This document shows positions 45,002 through 53,952 of a stretch of 64,000 nt of DNA, one piece after another. Positions within the stretch are counted from its first letter, which is position 1; the number at the start of each line of letters is the position of its first letter. The translations under genes were made by a program, and so were the position numbers. The notes beneath the pieces are model-generated. The model worked only from the letters and a program-made list of their open reading frames with translations, was not told the origin of the DNA and ran no database searches. The DNA comes from an uncultured Roseicyclus sp. (GTDB lineage Bacteria > Pseudomonadota > Alphaproteobacteria > Rhodobacterales > Rhodobacteraceae): the NCBI GenBank assembly GCA_947500415.1, contig CANMRT010000004.1, positions 1 to 64,000 of the forward strand, in the 5' to 3' direction.

Positions 45002-45160
45002 CAAAATATCCTTTTAAAAATGAAGGGTTGCATCAGTGAATGTCGCTTGTCTTCCACTGCCTGTCAAAGCCTGTCAGCCAATAACAGCGGTCTGATTTTG
45101 CGTATCACGCCGGGTTTGGGGAGGTTTGGAGCAGATATTTTCAAACCAACGGATTTTTCC

Positions 45161-45775
45161 ATGACCCGCCCCTTTTTCTTGGCTGCTGCTTTGGCACTTG
45201 GCCTCGCCACACCAACCCTCGCGCAGGAGACTGCACCTCAATTCAACTGGCATACGCCAGAATTGGGTTTGGAGCTTGGTGAGCTCTACAACGACCTTTT
45301 TGCGCCCCACTCCAACCCCATGATCGTGCGCCCCGATTGGCTCGATAGCGTCATCATACTCGGCGTCACACCTGACCCTGCAGAGTCTGTGCCATCAGCC
45401 TCTTTGGACGGTCAGTGGGTGCTTCGCTTTGCCCGCGATCATGCCGGAGAGCGTGTCTCACTGCCCTACCCCGTCGCCGCCACCTATCCGATGACAATCA
45501 CGCCAACTGGTCGGATTTCCACGTATTTCGGCTGCAATTACGGGTCCGGTCGGATCAGCGTCGAATTTGACGGAACCATCAGGCAGGCGGGGATCGGCAT
45601 GACGCTGATGGCTTGCTTTGCGGACAGGACCTTGTCGTCGGCGGCGCCAGGCTCCGACGCGGAGGAGGCGGTGGCCCATGCCTTCGGGATCGCCACGCAA
45701 GTCGAAGTGACGGCCACCACGCTTGTGTTGAGGGATGCTCTGTTTCGCGAAGTGGCGCGGTTTGTCCGGCAGTAA
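45161..45775 (+). CDS. secreted META/HslJ-like domain protein
   Basis: A 204-residue protein with a signal peptide (MTRPFFLAAALALGLATPTL, cut near LAQ). The second half matches the META domain: DGQWVLRF, then GRISTYFGCNYGSGRISVEF and GIGMTLMACFADRTL with the typical G-C-N and MAC motifs, whose cysteines probably pair. META/HslJ proteins are linked to stress and motility. ATG 45161 is preferred over upstream codons. It is divergent from the secreted gene at 44567-45001 and converges with pheS. Confidence 0.72.
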   Translation: MTRPFFLAAALALGLATPTLAQETAPQFNWHTPELGLELGELYNDLFAPHSNPMIVRPDWLDSVIILGVTPDPAESVPSASLDGQWVLRFARDHAGERVSLPYPVAATYPMTITPTGRISTYFGCNYGSGRISVEFDGTIRQAGIGMTLMACFADRTLSSAAPGSDAEEAVAHAFGIATQVEVTATTLVLRDALFREVARFVRQ

Positions 45776-45785
45776 GATATCGTCA

Positions 45786-45808
45786 GGGACGGCCTGACCA
45801 GCCGTCCC
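45786..45808. terminator. hairpin between META gene and pheS
   Basis: GGGACGGC (45786-45793) pairs perfectly with GCCGTCCC (45801-45808) around a 7-nt loop. It lies between two convergent genes, so it may serve both directions. T-tracts are lacking. Confidence 0.5.
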
Positions 45809-45816
45809 ATAGTGTC

Positions 45817-46890
45817 TTATACCCCTGCGTGCACCGTCGGCACTTCCAAAGACGCAAACCCGTAGTGGCGCAGCCAGCGCAGGTCGCTGGCGAAGAAGTC
45901 GCGCAGGTCGGGGATTCCGTATTTCAGCATCGCGATCCGGTCGATGCCCATACCGAACGCGAAGCCCTGGTATTTGGTGGGGTCGATCTTGCCCGCCTCC
46001 AGTACCTTTGGGTGGACCATTCCTGAGCCCAGGATCTCAAGCCAATCATCGCCCTCGCCGACCTTCACGGTACCGCCTTCAAAGCTGCACTGAATGTCGA
46101 CTTCTGCGCCCGGTTCCACGAACGGGAAATGCGAGGCACGGAAGCGGGTTTTGACCTGCACGCCAAAGAAGGCGGAGTAGAATTCCTCCAGCACCCACTT
46201 GAGGTTCGCCATGGAGATATCTTCGCCCAGAACCAGCCCCTCAACCTGATGGAACATCGGCGTGTGGGTCTGGTCGTAGTCTGCGCGGTAGACGCGGCCC
46301 GGCGCGATGATGCGGCAAGGCGCGCCGTGCTGCTCCATGTGGCGGATCTGCACGGGACTTGTGTGGGTGCGCAACACGTGGGGCGGGCGGTTATCGCCGT
46401 CCTTGCGGTGGGTGTAGAATGTGTCCATCTCGGCGCGCGCGGGGTGGTGCCCGGGGATATTCAGCGCGTCAAAATTGTAGAAGTCGGTTTCGATCTGCGG
46501 GCCTTCTGCGACCGAGAAGCCCATGTCGGCAAAGATCGCCGTGACCTCTTCCGTCACCTGGCTCACCGGATGGATCGTACCCTGACGGCGCGGGCGTGAG
46601 GGCAGCGTGACGTCCAGCCACTCCGCCTTCAGGCGCTCATCCAACGCCGCATCGGCCAAGCCTGCTTTCTTTGCGACGATGGCGGCGTTGACCTCATCCT
46701 TCAGGGCGTTCAGTGCGGGACCGGCAACCTGACGTTCCTCCGGGGTCATCTTCCCCAACTCACGCATTTTCAGGCTGATCTCACCCTTTTTGCCGAGGGC
46801 GGCCACGCGAAACTCTTCCAGCGCGCCTTCTTCCGAGGCTCCGCCAATGCGGTCCAGCCAGCTTTTGCGTAGCTCGTCCAAGCCGTCCAT
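45817..46890 (-). CDS. pheS: phenylalanyl-tRNA synthetase alpha subunit
   Basis: PheS is the catalytic alpha chain. The 357-residue protein opens [20 protein letters not shown], has the N-terminal coiled-coil arm, and the class II motifs: [50 protein letters not shown] and the motif-3 Arg in [20 protein letters not shown] 46890 follows GGAG. The opened upstream frame (144 residues) is not PheS-like. The 560 bp before it hold no clear gene. Confidence 0.96.
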   Translation of the reverse strand: MDGLDELRKSWLDRIGGASEEGALEEFRVAALGKKGEISLKMRELGKMTPEERQVAGPALNALKDEVNAAIVAKKAGLADAALDERLKAEWLDVTLPSRPRRQGTIHPVSQVTEEVTAIFADMGFSVAEGPQIETDFYNFDALNIPGHHPARAEMDTFYTHRKDGDNRPPHVLRTHTSPVQIRHMEQHGAPCRIIAPGRVYRADYDQTHTPMFHQVEGLVLGEDISMANLKWVLEEFYSAFFGVQVKTRFRASHFPFVEPGAEVDIQCSFEGGTVKVGEGDDWLEILGSGMVHPKVLEAGKIDPTKYQGFAFGMGIDRIAMLKYGIPDLRDFFASDLRWLRHYGFASLEVPTVHAGV

Positions 46891-47454
46891 GATGCACGCT
46901 CCGTCGTGAAGAAATCCGGTTTGTCCCCTACCAGAGCGGCCCCGGATTGCAAGCGGGCCACCGCCATTGCGGCAGCGCGCGCCCCATTCTCGCCACATTT
47001 GATGCCCCATTTCGATCACGCCTCTTTCGGTCGGCAAAACGGCACCCAAACACCAATAAATCTTGACCCAAACGTCACTCTGTCGCGCCGTGCCGAAGCC
47101 TCCCAAGGCGGCATTCCTGCAACAGAGACAGACCCGCTGTTCCCGTAAATGCGTCAAATCGTTGACTGAAATCGGGCTTGGCCTCAGATTCAGGGCAAGC
47201 CGGAACAAAAAAACACCGGCAAACATTGGGCAGGAACACGTGAGTATGTTGGTCTCAGAACGGTCGAACTCCGACCTTCTTGGCGCAGCCTTTCTTGGAA
47301 GGTGTGCCACGCCTGGCGGCACGACTTCGCCAGCAACCGTCGCCAGTATGTGTGACGGGATCGCCGCAACATCAGGTCAGCAACGTGTGTCCGTAAAGGG
47401 TCAGGTCCGCCTGCATCGTAAAGATGTGCGCGGCCATAATACGGAGTAGAGTAA
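46891..47454. other. 564-bp stretch without a convincing gene
   Basis: This region lies between the pheS start (minus) and an OmpA-like gene start (plus), so it must hold both promoters. It contains TTGACC (47060-47065) and TTGACT followed by an AT-poor spacer, but no clear -10. A 67-codon frame near 47240-47448 has a weak ribosome site and poor codon bias, so I do not call it. No leader peptide rich in Phe codons is seen before pheS. Confidence 0.5.
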
Positions 47455-48315
47455 ATGGCGATCTTCAAGAAGCGTCGCAAAGACGACTTGGAACGCGAAG
47501 CAGCCGGGCAACGTCTTGCCCATGCAGGCCGTCGCGCTGATCATTATCGCAAGCTGGTGGCCACGCCTTCAGTTCTTGCCGCAGCTGGGTTGTTCACCCT
47601 GTCCGGCATTGCGGGCGGGTTCCTTGCAACCGGCCAAACCGCCGTCAATCGCGCGCCAGCCGCACCTGTGCAGCCTGTTGTCGCGCCTGTCGCCGCCGTT
47701 GTGCCGGAAGCGCCGATGCCAACGACCGTCTTGGATATGACGGGCCCGGACACGGACTTGGCGCTGGACACGTCCGACGTGCTTCCGCCAGCGCTTGAAA
47801 CGGTCCTAGACCTCGCCGAAGCCGGGGCAGAGCCTGCGGTGCCAGAGGAAGAAGAGCAGATCTTCACATCACTCTCCATCGACGCGGCCACGGGTCGGGA
47901 AGAGCGGCGCGCGAACCGTCCGACGTTGACCGAAGCCCAAGCTGAAGTTTGCCGTGAAAACCTGGCCGCAGCCGCAAACCGCCTGTCGGTTCGTTTCTCG
48001 GCCAATTCGACGGATGCAGCCCCTGAGGATCTGGATGCGGCCTTCTCCTTCGCGGAAGGTGTCGCCAGCTGTTCCGGCCTGCGCGTTCTAGTGCGCGGCC
48101 ATGCGGATGCCACCGGTGACGAGACGCAGAACCTGCTTCTGTCCTGGGAGCGCGCCGAAGCCATCATCGAGGCGATCGGGGCCGCAGGCCATGACACCAT
48201 CATTTATGAACCCGTCGGCTACGGCTCGCGCCAGCTACTGAGCGATGCGCCGCCCGAACAAGCCGAAGCCCTGAACCGCCGCGTTGAATTCGCGGTCGTC
48301 CCAGCGCGCCAGTAA
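47455..48315 (+). CDS. OmpA-like domain membrane protein, copy 1
   Basis: A 286-residue protein with a basic N-terminus (MAIFKKRRKDDLEREAAGQR), one membrane helix (about 38-59) and an Ala/Pro/Val/Glu-rich linker, then an OmpA C-like domain (about 180-286): VRGHADATGDETQNLLLSWE, RAEAIIEAI and EALNRRVEFAV. The helix makes it an inner-membrane anchor with a periplasmic peptidoglycan-binding module, not a beta-barrel. It is followed 15 bp on by a coiled-coil gene; the same pair recurs at 50583-51817. Confidence 0.85.
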   Translation: MAIFKKRRKDDLEREAAGQRLAHAGRRADHYRKLVATPSVLAAAGLFTLSGIAGGFLATGQTAVNRAPAAPVQPVVAPVAAVVPEAPMPTTVLDMTGPDTDLALDTSDVLPPALETVLDLAEAGAEPAVPEEEEQIFTSLSIDAATGREERRANRPTLTEAQAEVCRENLAAAANRLSVRFSANSTDAAPEDLDAAFSFAEGVASCSGLRVLVRGHADATGDETQNLLLSWERAEAIIEAIGAAGHDTIIYEPVGYGSRQLLSDAPPEQAEALNRRVEFAVVPARQ

Positions 48316-48330
48316 CAAAGGACAACGGTC

Positions 48331-48789
48331 ATGCCACTTCTTCTTAATCTCACCCTTGTCCTTGTGCTCATCGGCTCTGCCGGTGTCGGAGGCTACCTTC
48401 TCGCCCGCGCGCATTTCACGGCAACCATCGCAAACCGGGTGCTGGCCTATCAGGCCCGCCTCGCCCGTGCGAACCGCGAAACCAAGCAAGCGCGCAAGGA
48501 TATCGACCGGCTTGTGGCCGAGGCAGACGTCATGAAGTCCGACTTGATCCGCACCCGCGACAGCCTTCAGCGGTATGAGACGGCGCTGTTCGAAGCACAG
48601 CCCGCAGCCCCTGCTCCGGCTCCGGTCCATGCAGAGGTCGAAGCACAGATGCCAATCCAGCAGCAGGCTGAGGCCTATATTCAGCATGTTGGCGGCTACG
48701 ACGACTTTGACCGCTCCAGCGGCACCGATGTGGACGAGGCGCCTTCGATCGAGCCACACCCCCACACGCTGAGCCGCGCAATCGCCTAA
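48331..48789 (+). CDS. membrane-anchored coiled-coil protein, copy 1
   Basis: A 152-residue protein with an N-terminal membrane helix (MPLLLNLTLVLVLIGSAGVG), a coiled coil (about 35-90: ARANRETKQARKDIDRLVAE) and a Pro/Ala/Gln-rich tail. It aligns with the product of 51413-51817 (LNL, AGxGGY, RYExAL). A bidirectional terminator follows. Its link to the OmpA-like gene is by adjacency. Confidence 0.75.
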   Translation: MPLLLNLTLVLVLIGSAGVGGYLLARAHFTATIANRVLAYQARLARANRETKQARKDIDRLVAEADVMKSDLIRTRDSLQRYETALFEAQPAAPAPAPVHAEVEAQMPIQQQAEAYIQHVGGYDDFDRSSGTDVDEAPSIEPHPHTLSRAIA

Positions 48790-48814
48790 AGCGCGAGCCA
48801 CAGACAAAAGAAAA

Positions 48815-48850
48815 CCCCCGCCGGACGGCTTTGTCCGGCGGGGGTTTTTT
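48815..48850. terminator. bidirectional intrinsic terminator
   Basis: CCCCCGCCGGAC (48815-48826) and GTCCGGCGGGGG (48833-48844) form a perfect 12-bp stem with GGCTTT loop, flanked by AAAA and TTTTTT. It works on both strands between two convergent transcripts ending with the coiled-coil gene and rplT. Confidence 0.93.
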
Positions 48851-48870
48851 GTTGCTTCAGAGCGGCGCGA

Positions 48871-49230
48871 TTACAGCGCGGCTTTTGCCTGATCGACGAT
48901 GGCACCGAATGCTTCGGGCTCATGCACGGCCAGATCGGCCAGAACCTTACGGTCCACCTCGATGCCAGCTTTCGCCAGACCGTTGATGAAGCGCGAGTAT
49001 GTCAGCGCTTCGTCATGGGCGCGGACGGCCGCGTTGATGCGCTGGATCCACAGGGCGCGGAACTGACGCTTGCGTGCCTTACGGTCGCGCGTGGCGTACT
49101 GGTTCGCCTTGTCGACGGCCTGCGTGGCGGTGCGGAAGTTCCGCGAACGCGCGCCATAGTAACCTTTGGCCGCGTCAAGAACCTTCTTGTGACGGCGATG
49201 AGTGACGGTTCCACCTTTGGTACGGGACAT
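48871..49230 (-). CDS. rplT: 50S ribosomal protein L20
   Basis: L20 binds 23S rRNA early in assembly. The 119-residue protein begins [20 protein letters not shown] and has the basic N-terminal arm and conserved core [20 protein letters not shown] and [20 protein letters not shown]. It follows rpmI by 12 bp. infC, often upstream in other bacteria, is not here. Confidence 0.97.
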   Translation of the reverse strand: MSRTKGGTVTHRRHKKVLDAAKGYYGARSRNFRTATQAVDKANQYATRDRKARKRQFRALWIQRINAAVRAHDEALTYSRFINGLAKAGIEVDRKVLADLAVHEPEAFGAIVDQAKAAL

Positions 49231-49242
49231 ATCCGGGCCTCC

Positions 49243-49443
49243 TTAGCGGTCGTATGGCATGTAGGATTTGACGATCTTGCTGTCGGGGGCGGACAATTCG
49301 CTCGTCCCACGTGCATTGCGGAGGAACTTGTTGCTCCGCTTGATCATCCCGTGCTGCTTACCAGCTTGAGCGGCCATCACCTTACCGGTGCCCGTCACTT
49401 TGAAGCGCTTCTTAGCGCTCGACTTTGTCTTCATCTTCGGCAT
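49243..49443 (-). CDS. rpmI: 50S ribosomal protein L35
   Basis: L35 is a small basic ribosomal protein. The 66-residue product [20 protein letters not shown] has the conserved [12 protein letters not shown] and [16 protein letters not shown] 49443 is preceded by AGGAG. The open frame extends far upstream but antisense to exoD. It is cotranscribed with rplT. Confidence 0.97.
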   Translation of the reverse strand: MPKMKTKSSAKKRFKVTGTGKVMAAQAGKQHGMIKRSNKFLRNARGTSELSAPDSKIVKSYMPYDR

Positions 49444-49615
49444 TTCCAACTCCTCAAGTCTTACGAGTGGTTCAGGCGCGCAGCGGCATGCCGTTTCTGG
49501 CCGGACGCACCGTTCGAATGCTGCCGCATAAAGCCATTCCAGCGCTCTGACAAGGGGGCATCCGCCTGCAATGCGTTCTTGATGAATGGGCCGTGGCCAC
49601 ATAGGTCGAGGCGCA

Positions 49616-50230
49616 ATGGAAGACACGACCACATCCACGACTGAGGCACCGCCCGCCTCCCTGCCTGAGATCATCGACCGGGTGCTGGAGGCAGCTGAGG
49701 CCGAGACCACGGATATCCGCACGATCCTGCAATCCTTCGGCCGCGCCAGCTTCACGCCAGTGCTGCTGTTGCCAGCCATAGCCGTGGCCACACCGCTTAG
49801 CGGAATTCCCCTGTTCTCTTCGCTGATGGGCATCTTTATCGCCATCGTGTCGGCACAAATGCTGGCCCGGCGGCGGCACCTTTGGCTGCCGAACTTCATT
49901 CTTGGGCGTCAGATCAATGGGCAGAAGTTGCGGGCCGCTTTCACCCGTATACGCCCCGCTGCAGTCTGGATCGACGCCCGCACAGCGAAGCGGATCGGTC
50001 TACTGTCCCACCGACCGCTGATCTTCGTGCCGCAGCTGATCTGCCTGCTCTCCGGCCTAATGATGCCGTTCTTGGAATTTGTCCCCTTCTCCTCCTCCGT
50101 TGCTGGAATAGGCGTGGCGATCCTGGCCTTGGGAATGCTGGCGCGGGACGGTGTCGTGATCCTGCTTGGATTGCTGCCGTACGCAGGCGTGGCATGGCTG
50201 GTGTTCCGCGTCTTCGGTGCAGCCGGTTAG
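49616..50230 (+). CDS. ExoD-family membrane protein
   Basis: A 204-residue protein with several membrane helices ([72 protein letters not shown]) and the ExoD pattern [11 protein letters not shown] and [17 protein letters not shown]. ExoD was found as a factor for alkali tolerance and invasion in rhizobia; mechanism unclear. ATG 49616 follows GAGG. It is divergent from rpmI. Confidence 0.87.
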   Translation: MEDTTTSTTEAPPASLPEIIDRVLEAAEAETTDIRTILQSFGRASFTPVLLLPAIAVATPLSGIPLFSSLMGIFIAIVSAQMLARRRHLWLPNFILGRQINGQKLRAAFTRIRPAAVWIDARTAKRIGLLSHRPLIFVPQLICLLSGLMMPFLEFVPFSSSVAGIGVAILALGMLARDGVVILLGLLPYAGVAWLVFRVFGAAG

Positions 50231-50291
50231 CGCCGCCCTGCCCCAGTGGCACAAAAAGCACCCCATTTGGCGAAATATAGCGGTTATCGCT

Positions 50292-50319
50292 TTGACGACC
50301 CCAACGTTGAGTGTAGTCT
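50292..50319 (+). promoter_or_regulatory. candidate sigma-70 promoter
   Basis: TTGACG (50292-50297) and TAGTCT (50314-50319) are 16 bp apart. The -35 is near consensus. It lies just before the hypothetical gene at 50339. Confidence 0.4.
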
Positions 50320-50338
50320 TTGCCTGCTTGCGTTGGGG

Positions 50339-50578
50339 ATGACGCGGGCAACTGGGGAACGTCACTTGTCCATCTTTTATGCGCACCGGCTTAAGTCGGT
50401 CATTCAACACACGGTTTGTGATTTGGGTCTGTCCTTCTCGATCGACGACCATGGCGCACGTGTGTCCATCGCAGAGAACCGCGCCATGATCGAAGAGACA
50501 GCCGCGCGTATGCGGGTGATGGTCGAATTCCACAATACTGAGACCGGCATGATGGCCGTATTCTACGGGGGCGAGTAG
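50339..50578 (+). CDS. hypothetical protein
   Basis: A 79-residue protein if started at ATG 50339 (MTRATGERHLSIFYAHRLKS). A GTG at 50246 adds 31 residues that are Cys-rich and poor in GC at third positions, so I prefer the shorter form, which also fits a promoter at 50292-50319. No family, signal peptide or membrane helix is seen. The C-terminus (RMRVMVEFHNTETGMMAVFY) is beta-rich. The next OmpA-like gene starts 4 bp after. Confidence 0.5.
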   Translation: MTRATGERHLSIFYAHRLKSVIQHTVCDLGLSFSIDDHGARVSIAENRAMIEETAARMRVMVEFHNTETGMMAVFYGGE

Positions 50579-50582
50579 ACCG

Positions 50583-51401
50583 ATGGCGATTGGCAGACGA
50601 CAACGGGAACGTATGGTCGAGCTTCGTGGGTTGGGCCTGACACTTGCCCAAGCCCAAAACAGCGCCCAGCGCCAGCCGGAGTCTCGCATTGGGTTGATCC
50701 TGATCTCACTCGCCCTGTTTGCACTTGCAGGCGCTGCCGGATCCTACCTTGCATTTGGACAAGGCAATTCATCGCCGGTCGCAGCAATCGCACCGCCACC
50801 ACCGCCTGTTCCGAACCAAGCCGCAGCCCAAGCCCCTGCAGAGATCACTGCCACTGCAACGCCTGCCGCTGCCTCACAAGAACTCCCTCCAGTCCTCGCT
50901 GCAATCGCGCCGGACCGGCCCACAACCGTTGCCGACTACATCGCCAACATGCCGTCCTTCGGGATTGATCTGCCCATGGAAGCACCGGCAGAGGCACAGC
51001 CTGAGCCAATTATCCAAGCGGCAGCCGAGACTGACTGCGTTGATGCACTCGACCGTGATGCCGCAGCCCTTAGCGTGGCTTTCGGGCCCAATGCCGTCAC
51101 ATCCACAATTGCGGAGCTTGGGCCCGTGCTGAACCTCGCGCGCCAAGTCGCTGGCTGCGAAGGTGCCTATCTGGTCGTCGCAGGCCATGCGGACCCATCG
51201 GGCGATGAGACACAGAACCTTGTCCTGTCATGGCAGCGGGCCGAATTCGTCGTCGACGTCCTGACCCAAGCCGGATTTGACGAGGATCGGCTTGAAGCGA
51301 TTGGCTTTGGGTCGCGCAGGCCAATTTCGGAAGGCGACGCTGGTGCCGATGACGTTCTGAACCGACGCGTCGATTTCGTCGTCCGCGCAGCTTTGCCGTA
51401 G
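50583..51401 (+). CDS. OmpA-like domain membrane protein, copy 2
   Basis: A 272-residue protein with one membrane helix (about 36-57), an Ala/Pro-rich linker with PPPPP, and an OmpA C-like domain: VAGHADPSGDETQNLVLSWQ, RAEFVVDVL and DVLNRRVDFVV. It is paralogous to the product of 47455-48315: same layout and the shared core GHADxxGDETQNLxLSWxRAE. Two cysteines (CVDALD and GCEGAY) may pair. A coiled-coil gene follows 11 bp on. Confidence 0.85.
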   Translation: MAIGRRQRERMVELRGLGLTLAQAQNSAQRQPESRIGLILISLALFALAGAAGSYLAFGQGNSSPVAAIAPPPPPVPNQAAAQAPAEITATATPAAASQELPPVLAAIAPDRPTTVADYIANMPSFGIDLPMEAPAEAQPEPIIQAAAETDCVDALDRDAAALSVAFGPNAVTSTIAELGPVLNLARQVAGCEGAYLVVAGHADPSGDETQNLVLSWQRAEFVVDVLTQAGFDEDRLEAIGFGSRRPISEGDAGADDVLNRRVDFVVRAALP

Positions 51402-51412
51402 GAGACCCGACA

Positions 51413-51817
51413 ATGACCCTTGCCCTGAACCTTCTTGTTGTCGCCATCCTAATCGCTGCCGCTGGCCTTGGCGGCTACGCGCTGTCGCAGATCAAACAAG
51501 CATCCAACGCAGAGCTTCGCACGCAAGCCTATCGCACGCAGATCGCCCGCCTACGCCGCGCCCTTGCGAAGTCTGAAGATGACGCCAAGCGGTTCTCCGA
51601 TGATCTGGATCGCAGCAGGCGTCGCGTCCGTCGCTACGAAATGGCGCTTTATTCCCGGTCTATGGAACAGCAGCCCAGCGGCGACCCTGTTTTGGCCTCC
51701 GCCCCGCCCCAGCAAGCCCCATCAGGGCAATTCGACCGCGAGGTCCTGGAGAACGTCGAGAAGACTGTCGACGTTGACCGTTTCGGGGTTAACGTCGTCC
51801 GTCGAGAAATAGCGTAG
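51413..51817 (+). CDS. membrane-anchored coiled-coil protein, copy 2
   Basis: A 134-residue protein with an N-terminal membrane helix (MTLALNLLVVAILIAAAGLG) and a coiled coil (QIARLRRALAKSEDDAKRFS). It is the paralogue of 48331-48789 (LNLxxVAxLI, GGYxL, RYExAL). Its last 96 bp run antisense to the end of the BLUF gene. The tail (VENVEKTVDVDRFGVNVVRR region) is not shared with copy 1. Confidence 0.75.
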   Translation: MTLALNLLVVAILIAAAGLGGYALSQIKQASNAELRTQAYRTQIARLRRALAKSEDDAKRFSDDLDRSRRRVRRYEMALYSRSMEQQPSGDPVLASAPPQQAPSGQFDREVLENVEKTVDVDRFGVNVVRREIA

Positions 51818-52135
51818 GAAAATATTCCGCGCCTGTGTGTCCATGCCTTCATGGATGCCCATGGCCCAGGTCGGAAACAAACGCTCGCGAACGTCCTGAC
51901 AAGACATCAAGATGATGTTGGAATGACGCGGATCACGCGCAATGCGATGGTAGATTGCGCTTACCTCAACCCGCCCGCCTTCCAGCACTTGCAGGAAGTG
52001 GTCGCCGTTGTAGTGCAGCATTCCCGTGATGAAGGCGCGTTCGTTATTACGACGGCATGTTTGCAGCAATTCTTGTGTATCCATCGGTTCAGAAGGATTG
52101 CGCTGCGAATAGTAAACCAGCCGTGTCAGAATCAT
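51722..52135 (-). CDS. BLUF-domain blue-light sensor protein
   Basis: BLUF domains bind FAD and sense blue light. The 137-residue protein has the FAD/photocycle residues: Tyr8 and Ser10 in RLVYYSQ, Asn31 in RRNNERAFITGML, Gln49 in GDHFLQVLEG, and Trp90/Met92 in FPTWAMG. It is a single-domain protein with a short C-terminal helix, so it probably works by protein-protein contact, not by an attached enzyme. Its last 96 bp overlap the convergent coiled-coil gene. The pyk-linked membrane gene lies upstream. Confidence 0.93.
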   Translation of the reverse strand: MILTRLVYYSQRNPSEPMDTQELLQTCRRNNERAFITGMLHYNGDHFLQVLEGGRVEVSAIYHRIARDPRHSNIILMSCQDVRERLFPTWAMGIHEGMDTQARNIFLRYFSTDDVNPETVNVDSLLDVLQDLAVELP

Positions 52136-52270
52136 GTCGTTGCCCCCGGTACGCTCAAGACTTGCCGCTAGATACGCCGCGGCGACGCTTGTCTATTACC
52201 ATATCTGGGGTGAAAGCCAGTGCAAGCTGTTCTGATACAATCGACGGCAAAGCGATCACGAATTGAGGCG

Positions 52271-52501
52271 TCAGTTCAACAGACGCGCAGCCACCGATAT
52301 AAAGGCGTTCGGCACATCCAGCGGCGCCAAACCATCCGTCACTTCCAGATGCACGTAGACAAACAGCCCCACCGCAATGGCAAAGGAAATGCTCGAGATC
52401 CAGGGCCAACGCCTCACGGTCCAGGCTGCGATAATCGACGACAAGGAAAAGACCCCCACAATCGTGGCGATCACCAGCAGTATGTCGGCGCTAACCTGCA
52501 A
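52271..52501 (-). CDS. small membrane protein behind pyk
   Basis: A 76-residue protein with two membrane helices (LLVIATIVGVFSLSSIIAAW, then WISSISFAIAVGLFVYVHLE). It starts 2 bp after the pyk stop and should share its transcript. Not recognised as a family with a function. Confidence 0.7.
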   Translation of the reverse strand: MQVSADILLVIATIVGVFSLSSIIAAWTVRRWPWISSISFAIAVGLFVYVHLEVTDGLAPLDVPNAFISVAARLLN

Positions 52502-52503
52502 GC

Positions 52504-53952
52504 CTACTCAAGTTCTGAGGCGTAGATCAGCCTCTCGTCGCAGGGTGCGATCCGCAGAATGTTGGTCGAGCCGGATTGCCCGAAGGGCACGCCAGCTGTG
52601 ACCACAATCAGGTCGGACTTATCGGCTAATTTCTCTTCAGTAGCGGCGCGCACAGCATTCACGACCGCTTCTTTGAAGCGGCCGACGGTGCCGACTTTCA
52701 CGCAGTGGCAGCCCCAGGTCAGGCACATGCGCCGCGCGGTTGCCATCCGGCTGGTCAGAGCCAGGATTGGAACGCTGGGGCGTTCGCGCGCGGTCAAGGC
52801 CGCGGTCGAGCCGGACTCTGAGAAACAGCAGATGATCTTGATGTTCGTCGTCTCGGCGATTTCACGGGCGGCGGAAACGATTGCATCGGCCACGGTTTCT
52901 TTCTCGCCGCCGCGCGAGGCTTCGATGATCCGGCGATAGGTGGGGTCGCTTTCGACTTCCAGCGCCACGTTGTTCATCGTTGTGACCGCTTCGATGGGGT
53001 AGTCACCCGCCGCCGATTCAGCGCTGAGCATGACGGCATCCGCACCCTCATAGATCGCGGCCGCCACGTCCGAGACTTCGGCGCGCGTGGGCATAGGGCT
53101 TTCGATCATCGACTCCAGCATCTGCGTGGCCACGATTACAGGCTTGGCGGCATTACGACACTTCCGCACCAGACGTTTCTGGATCGGCGGCACGGCCTGC
53201 ACTGGGCATTCGACGCCCAGATCGCCACGGGCCACCATGATTCCGTCAGAGGCCTCAAGGATCGCATCGAAATTCTCAACCGCTGCGGGCTTTTCGATCT
53301 TCGACAGGATGGCCGCGCGTCCCTTGGCGAGACCGCGGGCATCTTCGACATCTTCGGGACGCTGCACGAAGGACAAGGCCAGCCAATCGACACCGAGCTC
53401 GCAGACGAACTCCAGATCTTTGCGGTCTTTTTCGGACAGCGCCGCGAGAGGTAGGACCACGTCAGGCACGTTCACGCCCTTGCGGTTCGAAATCTGGCCA
53501 CCCGCAATTACTTCACAATCGGCGAAGTCCTTACCGCATTTCAGAACCTTCACCCGAATCTTACCGTCATTCACCAGGAGCGAGGCCCCCGGCTCCAGCG
53601 CGTCGAAGATTTCCTTGTGGGGCAGTTGCACGCGGGTTGCGTCGCCCGGCGTATCATCCAGATCGAAGCGGAACGCTGCGCCCGCCTCAAGATCATGGCC
53701 CTCATCATTCGCAAACACACCGCAGCGCAGTTTAGGACCCTGGAGGTCGGCCAAAATTGCGATGGGGCGGCCAAGATCAACCTCGATCTGGCGAATGATG
53801 GCATGGCGCGCGGCAATCTCGGAATGGTCGCCATGGGACATGTTCAGGCGGAACACGTCTGCGCCGGCCTCGTGCAGGGCGCGGATCATCTCATAGTCAT
53901 TTGACGCAGGGCCAAGCGTGGCGACGATTTTGACGTTGCGGTCGCGTTTCAT
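52504..53952 (-). CDS. pyk: pyruvate kinase
   Basis: Pyk makes pyruvate and ATP from phosphoenolpyruvate. The 482-residue protein opens MKRDRNVKIVATLGPASNDY and has RLNMSHG, the catalytic Lys in AAILSKIEKPAAVENFD, the ARGDLGVE metal motif and the VIVATQMLESMIESPMPTRA block, then a C-terminal effector domain. ATG 53952 follows GGGGGAAC; a further 20-residue extension is not Pyk-like. It is divergent from the hutG-like gene. Confidence 0.95.
   Translation of the reverse strand: MKRDRNVKIVATLGPASNDYEMIRALHEAGADVFRLNMSHGDHSEIAARHAIIRQIEVDLGRPIAILADLQGPKLRCGVFANDEGHDLEAGAAFRFDLDDTPGDATRVQLPHKEIFDALEPGASLLVNDGKIRVKVLKCGKDFADCEVIAGGQISNRKGVNVPDVVLPLAALSEKDRKDLEFVCELGVDWLALSFVQRPEDVEDARGLAKGRAAILSKIEKPAAVENFDAILEASDGIMVARGDLGVECPVQAVPPIQKRLVRKCRNAAKPVIVATQMLESMIESPMPTRAEVSDVAAAIYEGADAVMLSAESAAGDYPIEAVTTMNNVALEVESDPTYRRIIEASRGGEKETVADAIVSAAREIAETTNIKIICCFSESGSTAALTARERPSVPILALTSRMATARRMCLTWGCHCVKVGTVGRFKEAVVNAVRAATEEKLADKSDLIVVTAGVPFGQSGSTNILRIAPCDERLIYASELE

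Noticed and set aside
46891-47120. Phe-rich leader peptide before pheS
   Set aside because: Short frames on the minus strand before pheS contain Trp, Gly and Arg but no run of Phe codons.
47240-47448. 67-codon frame starting [10 protein letters not shown]
   Set aside because: Weak ribosome site, poor third-position GC and no recognisable features; overlaps the likely promoter region of the next gene.
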